Below, in pieces: positions 1-7,064 of a stretch of 48,614 nucleotides of DNA (the stretch's first letter is position 1; the number at the start of each line of letters is the position of its first letter). The notes beneath the pieces are model-generated. The model did not search any database. It was not told the DNA's origin and saw only the letters and a list, made by a program, of their open reading frames with translations. The stretch lies in the NCBI RefSeq assembly GCF_002072185.1, contig NZ_MVIW01000024.1:1-48614 (forward strand), read 5' to 3'. A program made the translations under genes and the position numbers. This DNA is from Actinomyces denticolens (GTDB lineage: Bacteria; Actinomycetota; Actinomycetes; Actinomycetales; Actinomycetaceae).

Positions 1-293
1 CGCAAGGAGCGCGCCCTGCGCAAGCTCGACTCCATGGCAGCCGACCTGGCCCGCGTCGCCGACCTGACGAACGAGCTCCACCGCCAGCTCGGGCCCCTGG
101 CCAAGCAGGCCGCCGTCGCACAGGAGGCTGAGCTCGCCGAGGCGGTGGAGGCCGCACGCTCCGTCCTGAGCGAGGCGACCAGTCAGCGGGCCGACGCCGA
201 GGCGGCACAGGCCGCGCTCGACGAGCACATGGGGCACGCTGACGTCGGGCCGGATGGCTCCGGTGGCGCCGACGGCGCCCGCCGGTCGCCTCC
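1..293 (+). pseudogene. smc: Chromosome-segregation SMC protein, internal fragment, truncated
   Basis: The frame open from base 1 begins [20 protein letters not shown] and continues [21 protein letters not shown]-like. This is the stretch just after the N-terminal ATPase domain of actinobacterial SMC, where the coiled coil starts. SMC proteins are about 1,200 residues, but this frame loses SMC character within about 80 codons and stops at 463-465, inside the opposite-strand permease gene. The residues after the AAVAQ motif are coiled-coil-like (Ala/Glu rich) but do not look like the sequence expected at that point, so an internal deletion is possible. The exact end of the homologous part is uncertain; I placed it at the permease stop. 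The 5' part lies outside the window. It could be a genuine gene remnant or a misassembly junction. Confidence 0.6.
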
Positions 294-1649
294 TCAGTCC
301 CGGGCCCGCAGGGTCTCCACCGCGGAGCGGCCCAGCAGCGCGGAGGACGCGACGATGGCGAGCGCGATGACCAGCAGCGTCGCCGCCCCCAGCGCGCCGA
401 GCTCTCCCCAGGGGCCTCCCCGGGCCACCTGGGCCGCCGGTACGGTCCTGTCCCAGGTGATATAGCCGATGATCTGCACTGCGACGGCAATGATCGCGCC
501 CAGGAGCGTCGTCGTCACCGCGTGGATCACCCCCTCCAGGGCCTGGGCCGCGCGGACCTGCCCGGGCCGGGAGCCCGCCGCTACGAGCAGCGCGGCATCG
601 CGGCGGCGCCGGGCCGCCCCCATGGCGATGACCGCCACCCCGCCGGTCCAGGCCACGATGAGCGCCGGGCCGAACATGGAGAACAGTCCCGTGGGCGTGA
701 CGCCGCTGGCCCCGAAGATCTTCATCGGGTAGAACATGCCGACCAGGCCGCTCGCCACGGTGAAGGGGATGACGGTCGCCGCCGAACGGCCCGCCTGATG
801 CGCTGCCGCGCGCCGCGCCAGGAACCAGGCGGGGGCGCGGGCGGGGATGAGCGCTGTCCAGGCCCGCTCGACGACCGGCACGAGCCACGGTGCCGCCAGG
901 AGTACCGCCCCGAGCGCCCCGAAGGCGCCCCCGGTGATGGTCACGATAGCGCGCTCTGTCTCCGGCTCAGCGCCGGCCGCCGACACGGCGGCGGCCACTA
1001 CCCCCACGAGGCATCCCAGCACGCAGGTCCCTCTCAGGGCCGCGCGCCCCAGGCGCCAGCGCCGCTCACGCCGCTCATCGAGACCCCGCAGGAGGCTCAC
1101 CACCTCGGCCCTCGTGGAGCGGCGGGTGGCGCCAAGACCGCCGAGGGCGCTCACCGCGATCGCCAGGACCACGAGCAGCGGTAAGTCCCCGGCGCTGGGG
1201 ACCAGGCCCGCCCCGGGCAGGACGATGCCCTCCTCCACGAGCATCGGGCGCAGGAGGCGCGCGAGCGGGTAGGCGCCCGCCTGCCCCACCAGTGCGCCGA
1301 GCGCCCCGACCACCGCCAGCTGCCCGAGGAGGATGGCGCGCAGGACGCGCGGTCTCATGCCCAGAGCCCGCCACAGCCCGTGCGCGCGCTCGCGCTGGCG
1401 CACGACGAGGGCGGCCACGATGGTGAGGATGGTGATGGCGGACAGCGATACGGCTGTGAGGGTCCAGCCCTGGAACACCCTGGCGCCCTCGATCATGTTC
1501 TCATCCCCTGCGGCACGTGCCGCCGCCAGCGCGCCACGGGTGATCATCATCTGCGCGCCCGAGCAGGCGCCCGCCACGGCCACGATGATGAGGGACCAGA
1601 GCCACTGGCCCGCGTTGCGGCGCAGGTCGGTCAGTGCCAGTCGCAGCAT
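294..1649 (-). CDS. FtsX-like ABC transporter permease
   Basis: 451 residues, membrane protein. An N-terminal hydrophobic segment (about 17-36) is followed by paired segments around 63-83 and 105-130 and several more to the C-terminus. Residues 84-110 carry the cytoplasmic [16 protein letters not shown] stretch typical of FtsX/MacB-type permeases, where an Arg/Glu helix is followed by an Ala-Leu-Gly motif. The ATG shares its A with the TGA stop of the upstream ATPase gene (TGATG), so the two are translationally coupled. Such pairs extrude peptides, lipids or antibiotics, or act in antimicrobial-peptide sensing; the substrate cannot be read from sequence. The 3' end lies directly against the smc fragment. 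Together with the divergent two-component system at 2641-4656 it makes a self-contained module. Confidence 0.85.
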   Translation of the reverse strand: MLRLALTDLRRNAGQWLWSLIIVAVAGACSGAQMMITRGALAAARAAGDENMIEGARVFQGWTLTAVSLSAITILTIVAALVVRQRERAHGLWRALGMRPRVLRAILLGQLAVVGALGALVGQAGAYPLARLLRPMLVEEGIVLPGAGLVPSAGDLPLLVVLAIAVSALGGLGATRRSTRAEVVSLLRGLDERRERRWRLGRAALRGTCVLGCLVGVVAAAVSAAGAEPETERAIVTITGGAFGALGAVLLAAPWLVPVVERAWTALIPARAPAWFLARRAAAHQAGRSAATVIPFTVASGLVGMFYPMKIFGASGVTPTGLFSMFGPALIVAWTGGVAVIAMGAARRRRDAALLVAAGSRPGQVRAAQALEGVIHAVTTTLLGAIIAVAVQIIGYITWDRTVPAAQVARGGPWGELGALGAATLLVIALAIVASSALLGRSAVETLRARD

Positions 1650-2488
1650 CAGGCGAGCCTCCCCTCATCGGTCCCGGCGGCCCGTGCACGCAGGAGGGCC
1701 CGTGAGACCCCCGTCGCCTCGCCCCCGGGAAGCACCTCGACCACGCGCCCGCCGTCCATGACGATGACGTGCCGCGCCCGGGCCGCCGCGGCGGGGTCGT
1801 GGGTGACCATGAGGACGCAGGCCCCCTCGGAGGCGATCTGGGCGAACCAGTCCAGGACGATCCGCGCCGAGACGACGTCGAGCGCGGCCGTCGGCTCATC
1901 GGCCAGGACGATGGCCGGTCGGGAGGCGAGGACGCGGGCGATCGCCACCCGCTGGCGCTCGCCGCCGCTGAGGCGCTCGGGCAGCGCCCCGGCCTGGGCC
2001 GCGAGCCCGACGCGCTCCAGGGCGGCCCGCGCCCGGCCGCGCGGCAGCGGCCGACGGCGGAGACGCCCGGGCAGCGCCACATTGTCCTCGGCCGACAGTG
2101 AGGAGACGAGGTTGTCCTCCTGGAAGACCACTCCCACGTGGGCCGCCCGGAAAGCGGCGAGCGCGCTGGGGCGCAGCGACGTCGTCGTCGTACCCAGCAG
2201 GGTGACGCTCCCGGCCGTGGGGCGGTCCAGGCCTGCGATCACGTGCAGGAGCGTCGACTTCCCGCATCCCGATGCACCGACGATCGCGGTGAAGGAGGAG
2301 GAATGCAGGTCCAGGTCCACTCCGGCCAGAGCGTGGACATCGGCCGCCCGGCGCCCTGGGACCGTGTAGTCGCGCCTGAGGGCGCGCGCGGAGACCGCCG
2401 GGGGCGGCTGCGCGGGTGAGGCGGGGGCGGTTGGAACGGAGGCGCCGTCAAGGGGGCCGCGGCGGGGCGAGTGCTGAAGAGGTCTCAT
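1649..2488 (-). CDS. ABC transporter ATP-binding protein (FtsE/LolD-like)
   Basis: 279 residues, cytoplasmic nucleotide-binding subunit for the permease encoded immediately downstream. Visible motifs are Walker A GASGCGKST (71-79), Q-loop Gln123, signature LSGGERQR (173-180), Walker B AIVLADEP (192-199) and switch His230. The first 30 residues are a Pro/Ala-rich extension, so the true start may be slightly downstream, for example at an internal GTG. The gene is divergent from the histidine kinase at 2641. A near-perfect 22-bp palindrome lies between them at 2521-2542. The sequence class (MacB/LolD/FtsE) is clear; the transported substrate is not. Confidence 0.87.
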   Translation of the reverse strand: MRPLQHSPRRGPLDGASVPTAPASPAQPPPAVSARALRRDYTVPGRRAADVHALAGVDLDLHSSSFTAIVGASGCGKSTLLHVIAGLDRPTAGSVTLLGTTTTSLRPSALAAFRAAHVGVVFQEDNLVSSLSAEDNVALPGRLRRRPLPRGRARAALERVGLAAQAGALPERLSGGERQRVAIARVLASRPAIVLADEPTAALDVVSARIVLDWFAQIASEGACVLMVTHDPAAAARARHVIVMDGGRVVEVLPGGEATGVSRALLRARAAGTDEGRLA

Positions 2489-2520
2489 GCTCCGATCTCA
2501 TCCCGGGCGGGGCGGTGAGT

Positions 2521-2542
2521 CATTGGCGCCCGGGCCCCAATG
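2521..2542. promoter_or_regulatory. 22-bp palindrome in a divergent intergenic region, candidate operator
   Basis: CATTGG (2521-2526) and CCAATG (2537-2542) are perfect inverted arms around a GCCCGGGC core (2528-2535). All base pairs of the 22-mer are self-complementary except position 7/16. It lies 33 bp upstream of the ATPase ATG and about 100 bp upstream of the histidine-kinase start. That position suits a binding site for the response regulator encoded at 3922, but the assignment is inference. Confidence 0.45.
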
Positions 2543-2604
2543 CACTGGCGACCCGCCTGCCCCTCGGGGGAGGCAGGTGGATGCCCATGGTGGTGCCAGC
2601 GCCA

Positions 2605-2633
2605 CTGACGACGGCGACCCGCGAGGGTAGCGT
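2605..2633 (+). promoter_or_regulatory. Candidate promoter for the histidine-kinase gene, leaderless
   Basis: CTGACG (2605-2610), 17-bp spacer, TAGCGT (2628-2633), then 7 bp to the ATG at 2641. The predicted transcription start coincides with the start codon, which supports 2641 as the translation start over upstream in-frame ATGs. Confidence 0.5.
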
Positions 2634-2640
2634 CCGGGCC

Positions 2641-3870
2641 ATGATGACGCGCCAGACCTCCTCGCGCCGCTGGCCGGCGGTCGTCCTCTACGAGTTGATC
2701 CACGCCGGGCTATGGCTGCCGCTCTTCATGATCATGGCTCTCGGGTTCCTCCTGGCGCATCTGACGATCCCCGCCCTGGCGCAGGCCGAGCGGTGGGCCG
2801 CCCGGCGTCTCGGCGCCAACGCCCCCTCCGGCCGCCAGGACGGCGAGCCGTTGGCGCGCTGGTACTCCTCACGTGCGGTGACGGCGGCCTTCTGGCGCCA
2901 GGACCTCCCTCTGGCGGTCGCCTCCCTGGTCCTCGGCCTGGCCTCCATGCTCGTGGCGATGACCGGAATCATCATGGCCGCCATCGCGGTCGGCCTGCCG
3001 TGGATCGCCTCCGAGGAGCGCCCGGCGAGGATCGGGATCTGGGAGGCCACCGGGCCGAAGGATGCCTGGTGGGCCACCCCCGCGGTCCTGCTCATGAGCG
3101 TCATCTGCCTGGCGCTCCTGGCGGCCATCGGCCGACTGCGCCTGGTGATCACGCAGGCCCTTGGGCGCGATACCGTTGCCGAGCGCGCCCGCGAGCTGGA
3201 TGCCCGGGTCGGTGATCTCACGCGGGGGAGGGCCAGCCTCGTCGATGCCTTCGAGGCCGAGCGCAGTCGCATCGAGCGCGATCTGCACGACGGCGCTCAG
3301 CAGCACTTGAGCGCCCTGGCCATGACACTCGGATCGGCGCGACTCGCTGCGGCGCGCATGGGCGACCAGGAGCAGCGCGACGCGGTGCTGGCCCACGTGG
3401 ATCGCGCCCAGGAGCAGGCCGAGGCCGCCCTGGTGTCACTGCGCGCCACCGTGCGCGCCGTGCGCCCCGCCGTGCTCACCGATCGAGGGCTGGCGGCGGC
3501 CGTGCGCGAGCTCTGCGCGGGGTCGGGCCTGGAGACGGGCACGTCGATCAGCGGGGACGACTCGGCGATCAGCCCACCGGTGGCCACCGCGGTCTACTTC
3601 GCGATCAGCGAGGCCCTGACGAATGTCTCCCGGCATTCGGGCGCGTCCGCCGCCCGGGTGGCGATGGTCTGCTCGGCCGCGGGGGTGGAGGCCGGCGTGG
3701 AGGACGACGGCGTCGGCGGCGCCCGTATCGAGGAGGCAGGGAGCGGGAGCACGGGTCTGGCGGGTATCGCCCAGCGGATGGCGACCGTCGGCGGCGAGTT
3801 GGCCATCGACTCCCCGCCCGGACGGGGAACGACGATCCGCCTGAGCGCCCCGGCCGCGCCGCCGTGGTGA
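2641..3870 (+). CDS. NarL-family sensor histidine kinase
   Basis: 409 residues. Membrane segments lie at about 24-42, 90-120 (two closely spaced helices) and 145-165, so the sensor part is membrane-embedded with little extracytoplasmic sequence. The HisKA_3-type dimerisation motif ERDLHDGAQQH gives phospho-acceptor His216. The ATPase domain shows the N box around Asn328 (EALTNVSRH), the G1 box VEDDGVGG (353-360) and the G2 box around 372-379. The frame is open further upstream to 2416, but 2641 is preferred because a -10 box lies 7 bp before it. The partner response regulator starts 51 bp downstream. The gene is divergent from the FtsX-type ABC operon, which it probably controls (inference). 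It could sense cell-envelope stress or a peptide; the ligand is unknown. Confidence 0.85.
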   Translation: MMTRQTSSRRWPAVVLYELIHAGLWLPLFMIMALGFLLAHLTIPALAQAERWAARRLGANAPSGRQDGEPLARWYSSRAVTAAFWRQDLPLAVASLVLGLASMLVAMTGIIMAAIAVGLPWIASEERPARIGIWEATGPKDAWWATPAVLLMSVICLALLAAIGRLRLVITQALGRDTVAERARELDARVGDLTRGRASLVDAFEAERSRIERDLHDGAQQHLSALAMTLGSARLAAARMGDQEQRDAVLAHVDRAQEQAEAALVSLRATVRAVRPAVLTDRGLAAAVRELCAGSGLETGTSISGDDSAISPPVATAVYFAISEALTNVSRHSGASAARVAMVCSAAGVEAGVEDDGVGGARIEEAGSGSTGLAGIAQRMATVGGELAIDSPPGRGTTIRLSAPAAPPW

Positions 3871-3908
3871 GCCGACGGCGCGGGGCCCAGCGAGTGCGGT
3901 CCTTCGGG

Positions 3909-3914
3909 CACAAT
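3909..3914 (+). promoter_or_regulatory. -10 box before the response-regulator gene
   Basis: CACAAT followed by 7 bp and the ATG at 3922. No Shine-Dalgarno sequence sits upstream of this ATG, so an internal promoter giving a leaderless transcript is plausible. No good -35 is visible. Confidence 0.35.
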
Positions 3915-3921
3915 CGTCCCC

Positions 3922-4656
3922 ATGAGGATCGTTCTGGCCGACGACGCCGCCCTGCTGCGCGAGGGCTTGGCCGCGCTCCTTGCCGACGCCGGGCATGAGG
4001 TCGTCGCCCAGGCCGTCGACGCGCCCGGGCTCGTGGATGCCGTGGAGGGGCTGGCCTCGCGCGGTGCTCTGCCCGATGCCGTCATCACCGATGTGCGCAT
4101 GCCCCCGGGCGACGCGGACGACGGCCTCAGGGCCGTCGTCGCCCTGCGCGCCGCCCACCCGGGGCTGCCCGTCGTCGTCCTGTCGGCCTACACGGCCGGT
4201 GACTACGTGCGCGACCTGCTCGCCGAGGAGTCCGGCGGGGTCGGCTACCTCCTCAAGGAGAGGGTGGGGCGCGTCGAGGACTTCATGCGATCCCTCCAGG
4301 TCGTCGTCGGCGGGGGAGTGGTCGTGGATCCCGAGGTTGTGGCGGGCCTCCTGGCCCGCACGACGACGGCCGGCCCGTCCACGCCGTCGCAGATGAGCGC
4401 GATGGATAGCCCGGATGGCGCGGCGGCGCGCCCACAGGGCTCCAGCGCCGTCGAGCGCCTGACCCATCGCGAGCGGGAGGTCCTGGCCCTCATGGCCGAG
4501 GGCCTGTCCAACAGTCAGATCGCCGCTCGACTCGTCGTCTCCGACGGCGCGGTGGCCAAGCACGTGGCGCATATCCTCGCCAAGCTCGATCTGCCCCCCG
4601 AGGAGGAGAACCGGCGAGTGCGCGCCGTCCTCGCCTGGTTGCGGGCCACCGCTTGA
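3922..4656 (+). CDS. NarL/FixJ-family response regulator
   Basis: 244 residues. The receiver domain (1-125) has the acidic pair Asp7-Asp8, phospho-acceptor Asp57 (ITDVRMPP), Ser88 at the switch position and Lys112. The C-terminal LuxR-type helix-turn-helix (about 178-235) contains LTHREREVLALMAEGLSN and the recognition-helix region SDGAVAKHVAHIL. A low-complexity linker of about 50 residues separates the two domains. It follows the histidine kinase by 51 bp and is its cognate partner. Likely targets are its own divergent region, including the palindrome at 2521-2542, and the ABC operon at 294-2488 (inference from context). Confidence 0.88.
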   Translation: MRIVLADDAALLREGLAALLADAGHEVVAQAVDAPGLVDAVEGLASRGALPDAVITDVRMPPGDADDGLRAVVALRAAHPGLPVVVLSAYTAGDYVRDLLAEESGGVGYLLKERVGRVEDFMRSLQVVVGGGVVVDPEVVAGLLARTTTAGPSTPSQMSAMDSPDGAAARPQGSSAVERLTHREREVLALMAEGLSNSQIAARLVVSDGAVAKHVAHILAKLDLPPEEENRRVRAVLAWLRATA

Positions 4657-4739
4657 AAGACGGCCGAGCGGCCGGCTCCGAGGCCCTCAACTCCGCGAGT
4701 GGGAGGCTGCCCCTTCCTGCGCGCGGACCGGGTTCTGCC

Positions 4740-4910
4740 GCACTGTATTCATCGCCGATGTCTTCACCCGCCGGATCGTTGGCTGGGCGTTTCCCGCTAT
4801 CCCCGCGCCCCGGTTGGGGCCGTGGATACAGCTACGACAAAGCGATGACCGAGACGGTCAACGATCTGTGCAAGGCCGAGTCCATCGACGCCGAGCGCGT
4901 ATTCATGTGA
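4740..4910 (+). pseudogene. IS3-family transposase (OrfB) remnant
   Basis: Two transposase motifs remain in different frames. From 4745 the frame reads VFIADVFTRRIVGW, matching the segment around the second catalytic Asp of IS3/IS150 OrfB. From 4824 a different frame reads GYSYDKAMTETVNDLCKAES, matching the GDSYDNALAE(T/S)VNGLYKAE block around the catalytic Glu. Some 50-60 residues normally lie between them, so there is a deletion plus a frameshift. No terminal inverted repeats were recognised. The remnant sits at the left border of the low-GC cassette and marks past mobile-element activity. The rest of 4657-5064 shows no other gene. Confidence 0.75.
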
Positions 4911-4954
4911 GGCGCAGTTCTGTGCGGGCGTCCAAGATGAGTCCAGTCGACCTC

Positions 4955-4984
4955 TTGACATCCTTTGACCAGCAGTATTACGAT
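4955..4984 (+). promoter_or_regulatory. Consensus-like sigma-A promoter for the low-GC cassette
   Basis: TTGACA (4955-4960), 18-bp spacer, TACGAT (4979-4984). The -35 is a perfect consensus, unusual for this window. Predicted start is near 4991, giving a leader of about 74 nt before the ATG at 5065. An alternative -10, TATTAC, lies at 4976 with a 15-bp spacer. Confidence 0.6.
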
Positions 4985-5064
4985 GTTGCCGCTTGGGGAT
5001 CGGATCAAGGGCACTTGATCTTCAAGCCATGTATGCGCGCGCCACTAAGGGAGATGAGTGCATT

Positions 5065-5619
5065 ATGAAAACGACAGTGAAGTCGATCATGCTCGTGATT
5101 GCCGCCACTGTGCTGTGCGCATCGATCGGTGCTCCCGCAGGTGCGGTAGTCCGAGAAAGATATCAGCAGGTTCTTGCGTCTCAGGATCAAGTTGCAGTAG
5201 ATCCTCGGACCGGTGCTCAGCGTTCCGCAGTTCCCGTGCAGGGGCAAGGTCTTAAATTGAATATGGTTGAAGGGGATGAAATCTCAATTGAAGGTGATGC
5301 TGTCACGTGGACCGACTCGGCCGGACTGATTGTAGCGAGGATTGACATAACTTCTCCAGATTCCGGAATGACATTCTACTTCGATGAATCTACTCAGATG
5401 ATTCGAGAAGAGGGCGCATCGTTCGTTTCGCCTGATCTTCCTCAAGGGTACTGCATGCCGAAATGGATTGGTTGGGCTTTCAATATCGCCTGGGGAGGGC
5501 TTGTGTGTCTTCCAGCATCGGCGGGCGCGAGCGGTGTTGCTACTCCGATCGCTGGCGCTGCTACGGCCGCTGCTTGCGAAGCTGCTGGCGGTGCGCTGGT
5601 CACTGCGATTTCCTGCTGA
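5065..5619 (+). CDS. Secreted protein with four-cysteine, Gly/Ala-rich C-terminus (bacteriocin-like precursor, unproven)
   Basis: 184 residues; I do not recognise the family. The N-terminus is a Sec signal peptide: MKTTVKSIM, then a hydrophobic core, with probable cleavage after an Ala near residues 24-27. Residues 28-120 are hydrophilic and beta-rich. From 128 to the end the protein changes character: Gly/Ala/hydrophobic with Cys130, Cys148, Cys171 and Cys184, the last being the final residue. This order of signal, pro-region and Cys-bearing hydrophobic tail recalls halocin-C8-like and other secreted bacteriocin precursors, but no specific match is claimed. Start chosen at 5065 because GGGAG lies at 5049-5053. 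Base composition is near 50% GC in sampled lines, far below its neighbours, and codon use includes many A/T-ending codons. Both point to horizontal transfer. The membrane protein at 5653 follows after 33 bp. Confidence 0.75.
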   Translation: MKTTVKSIMLVIAATVLCASIGAPAGAVVRERYQQVLASQDQVAVDPRTGAQRSAVPVQGQGLKLNMVEGDEISIEGDAVTWTDSAGLIVARIDITSPDSGMTFYFDESTQMIREEGASFVSPDLPQGYCMPKWIGWAFNIAWGGLVCLPASAGASGVATPIAGAATAAACEAAGGALVTAISC

Positions 5620-5652
5620 CGATTGATATTGGCTTCACGGAGGAATGTGTTA

Positions 5653-5919
5653 ATGCGCGTCAGTCGTGGCAATAATTTTCTTATTGTGGCCTGTATTCTT
5701 GGGGTTGCATCGATGTTCAGTCGAGGTATTCCCTGGTGGGCTTGGGGTGCCGCGTTCCTGATTCTAATCCTGGAAGCGGAATTTCTGTCCCGCTCATTGG
5801 CCGGCAAATCGTCTTCCGGTCAGAAGGCCCTTGGCTGGAGATTGATTGCCGTTGCGGCCGTGGCGGCCGTCTTTCTAATGGTGTCGCTATTCTTGCTCGA
5901 CTTCACTGGAATTTTCTGA
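5653..5919 (+). CDS. Small three-helix membrane protein, possible immunity protein
   Basis: 88 residues, no recognised family. Three hydrophobic segments: about 9-22 (FLIVACILGVASMF), 27-43 (starting WWAWGAAFLILIL) and 65-85 (ending VSLFLLDF), with a short Ser/Lys-rich loop around 50-60. The ATG at 5653 has GGAGG at 5639-5643; an in-frame TTG at 5623 lacks a ribosome-binding site. It lies 33 bp after the secreted Cys-tail protein, shares its low GC content and is probably co-transcribed. Size, topology and pairing with a bacteriocin-like precursor suggest immunity or export assistance (inference only). A GC-rich hairpin follows at 5974-6013. Confidence 0.72.
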   Translation: MRVSRGNNFLIVACILGVASMFSRGIPWWAWGAAFLILILEAEFLSRSLAGKSSSGQKALGWRLIAVAAVAAVFLMVSLFLLDFTGIF

Positions 5920-5973
5920 CCTGCGCCATTTTGTCTCTTGTGGTCAGCAGGGGGCCGGCGAAGTCCTGGTGAG

Positions 5974-6013
5974 GTCCGGGCCCGGGCGGGGATCGGAGGG
6001 ACAGGGCCCGGAC
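5974..6013 (+). terminator. Hairpin after the low-GC cassette
   Basis: GTCCGGGCCC (5974-5983) pairs perfectly with GGGCCCGGAC (6004-6013) across a 20-nt loop. No U-tract follows. It lies between the small membrane protein gene and the merR promoter. Confidence 0.45.
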
Positions 6014-6025
6014 TCGGCCGCATCC

Positions 6026-6056
6026 TTGACCCTCACGCGGCGTGAGGCGACAGGCT
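6026..6056 (+). promoter_or_regulatory. MerR-type promoter with operator palindrome
   Basis: TTGACC (6026-6031) and CAGGCT (6051-6056) are separated by 19 bp. The spacer contains the perfect palindrome CCTCACGC-G-GCGTGAGG (6031-6047). An overlong spacer filled by a palindrome is the hallmark of MerR-family promoters. Seven bases separate the -10 from the ATG at 6064, so the autoregulated transcript is probably leaderless. Confidence 0.75.
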
Positions 6057-6063
6057 GCGTCGC

Positions 6064-6933
6064 ATGAGAGATCCTCAGGGCATGAACGACGCGCCCCACC
6101 CCAGCGCCCCGGCACCGGCCCCCGCCGCTGCCGAGGCCCCCGCGCGAGAGAGCGACCGCACGGTCGGCGCCGCCGCGCGGCTGCTGGGCGTGAGCGTGCG
6201 CGCGCTCCACCACTGGGACGCGATCGGCCTGCTCACCCCCTCGGGGCGCAGCTGGTCCGGCTACCGCCTCTACAGCGACGCCGACATCGACCGCGCCCAG
6301 CAGATCCTCGTCTACCGCGAGACCGGTATGAGCCTGTCCGCGATCGGCGAGCTGCTCGACGCCGCCCCGACGACGGCGATCGATCACCTGGTGCAGCAGC
6401 GGCGCCTGTTGACCGAGAGGGTCTCTCGCCTGACGCGGATGGTCCGCGTCATCGACACCATGATGGAGGCGGAGACGATGGGTAATCACATGAGCGGGAC
6501 CGAGCGGGCCGAGGCCTGGGGCGGTCAGTGGACCGAGGCGTACGCCGCTGAGGCCGAGGAGCGCTGGGGCGACACGGACGACTGGGTCGAGTCCCAGCGC
6601 CGCAAGGCCGCCATGACGCCCGAGGACTGGCAGCGGGCGATCAGCGAGACCAAGCAGCTCGAGGACGGCCTCGCCGAGGCCATGCGCCGTGGCGTGGCGC
6701 CGGGCAGCCAGGAGGCCAACGCCCTGGCCGAGCGCCATCGGGCGGACCTGAACCGCTGGTTCGAGGTGAGCGTGCCCAAGCAGGTGCTCATCGCCCGCGG
6801 GTACGTCGCCGATCAGCGCTTCACCGATTACTACGACTCCAGGGAGAAGGGTCTGGCTGCCTGGCTCAAGGAGGTCATCGACGCCTCCGCCCTCGCCCAG
6901 GGGGTGGACCCGGGCTCCGTCACCTGGGAGTGA
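6064..6933 (+). CDS. MerR-family regulator with TipAS-like ligand domain
   Basis: 289 residues. After about 30 disordered Pro/Ala residues, a MerR winged helix spans about 32-100: TVGAAARLLGVSVRALHHWD, then IGLL, then GYRLYSDADIDR. A dimerisation coiled coil follows (about 105-140). The C-terminal part (about 150-285) has the TipAS pattern, with WGG-WTEAYAAEAEERWGDTDDW and WFEVS. TipA of Streptomyces binds thiopeptides covalently through a cysteine. This protein has no cysteine at all, so any ligand must bind non-covalently. Start 6064 is supported by the MerR promoter ending 7 bp upstream; Met at 6082 is an alternative. It stands alone and is likely autoregulated; other targets are unknown. 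Confidence 0.85.
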   Translation: MRDPQGMNDAPHPSAPAPAPAAAEAPARESDRTVGAAARLLGVSVRALHHWDAIGLLTPSGRSWSGYRLYSDADIDRAQQILVYRETGMSLSAIGELLDAAPTTAIDHLVQQRRLLTERVSRLTRMVRVIDTMMEAETMGNHMSGTERAEAWGGQWTEAYAAEAEERWGDTDDWVESQRRKAAMTPEDWQRAISETKQLEDGLAEAMRRGVAPGSQEANALAERHRADLNRWFEVSVPKQVLIARGYVADQRFTDYYDSREKGLAAWLKEVIDASALAQGVDPGSVTWE

Positions 6934-7064
6934 CGCGCGGGGTGGGGGAGCGCGCTTGCCCTGGCCGCTATCCTGGGCGGCAGCAACGCGCGATGCCCGG
7001 GCGGCGCCATGCCGCCCGGGCCCGCATCCCCGACCGGCGCGCCCGCGCCCCAGGAAGGACCCCC

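Noticed and set aside
5623-5652. Upstream TTG start for the small membrane protein
   Set aside because: The ATG at 5653 has a good GGAGG at the right distance; the TTG has none.
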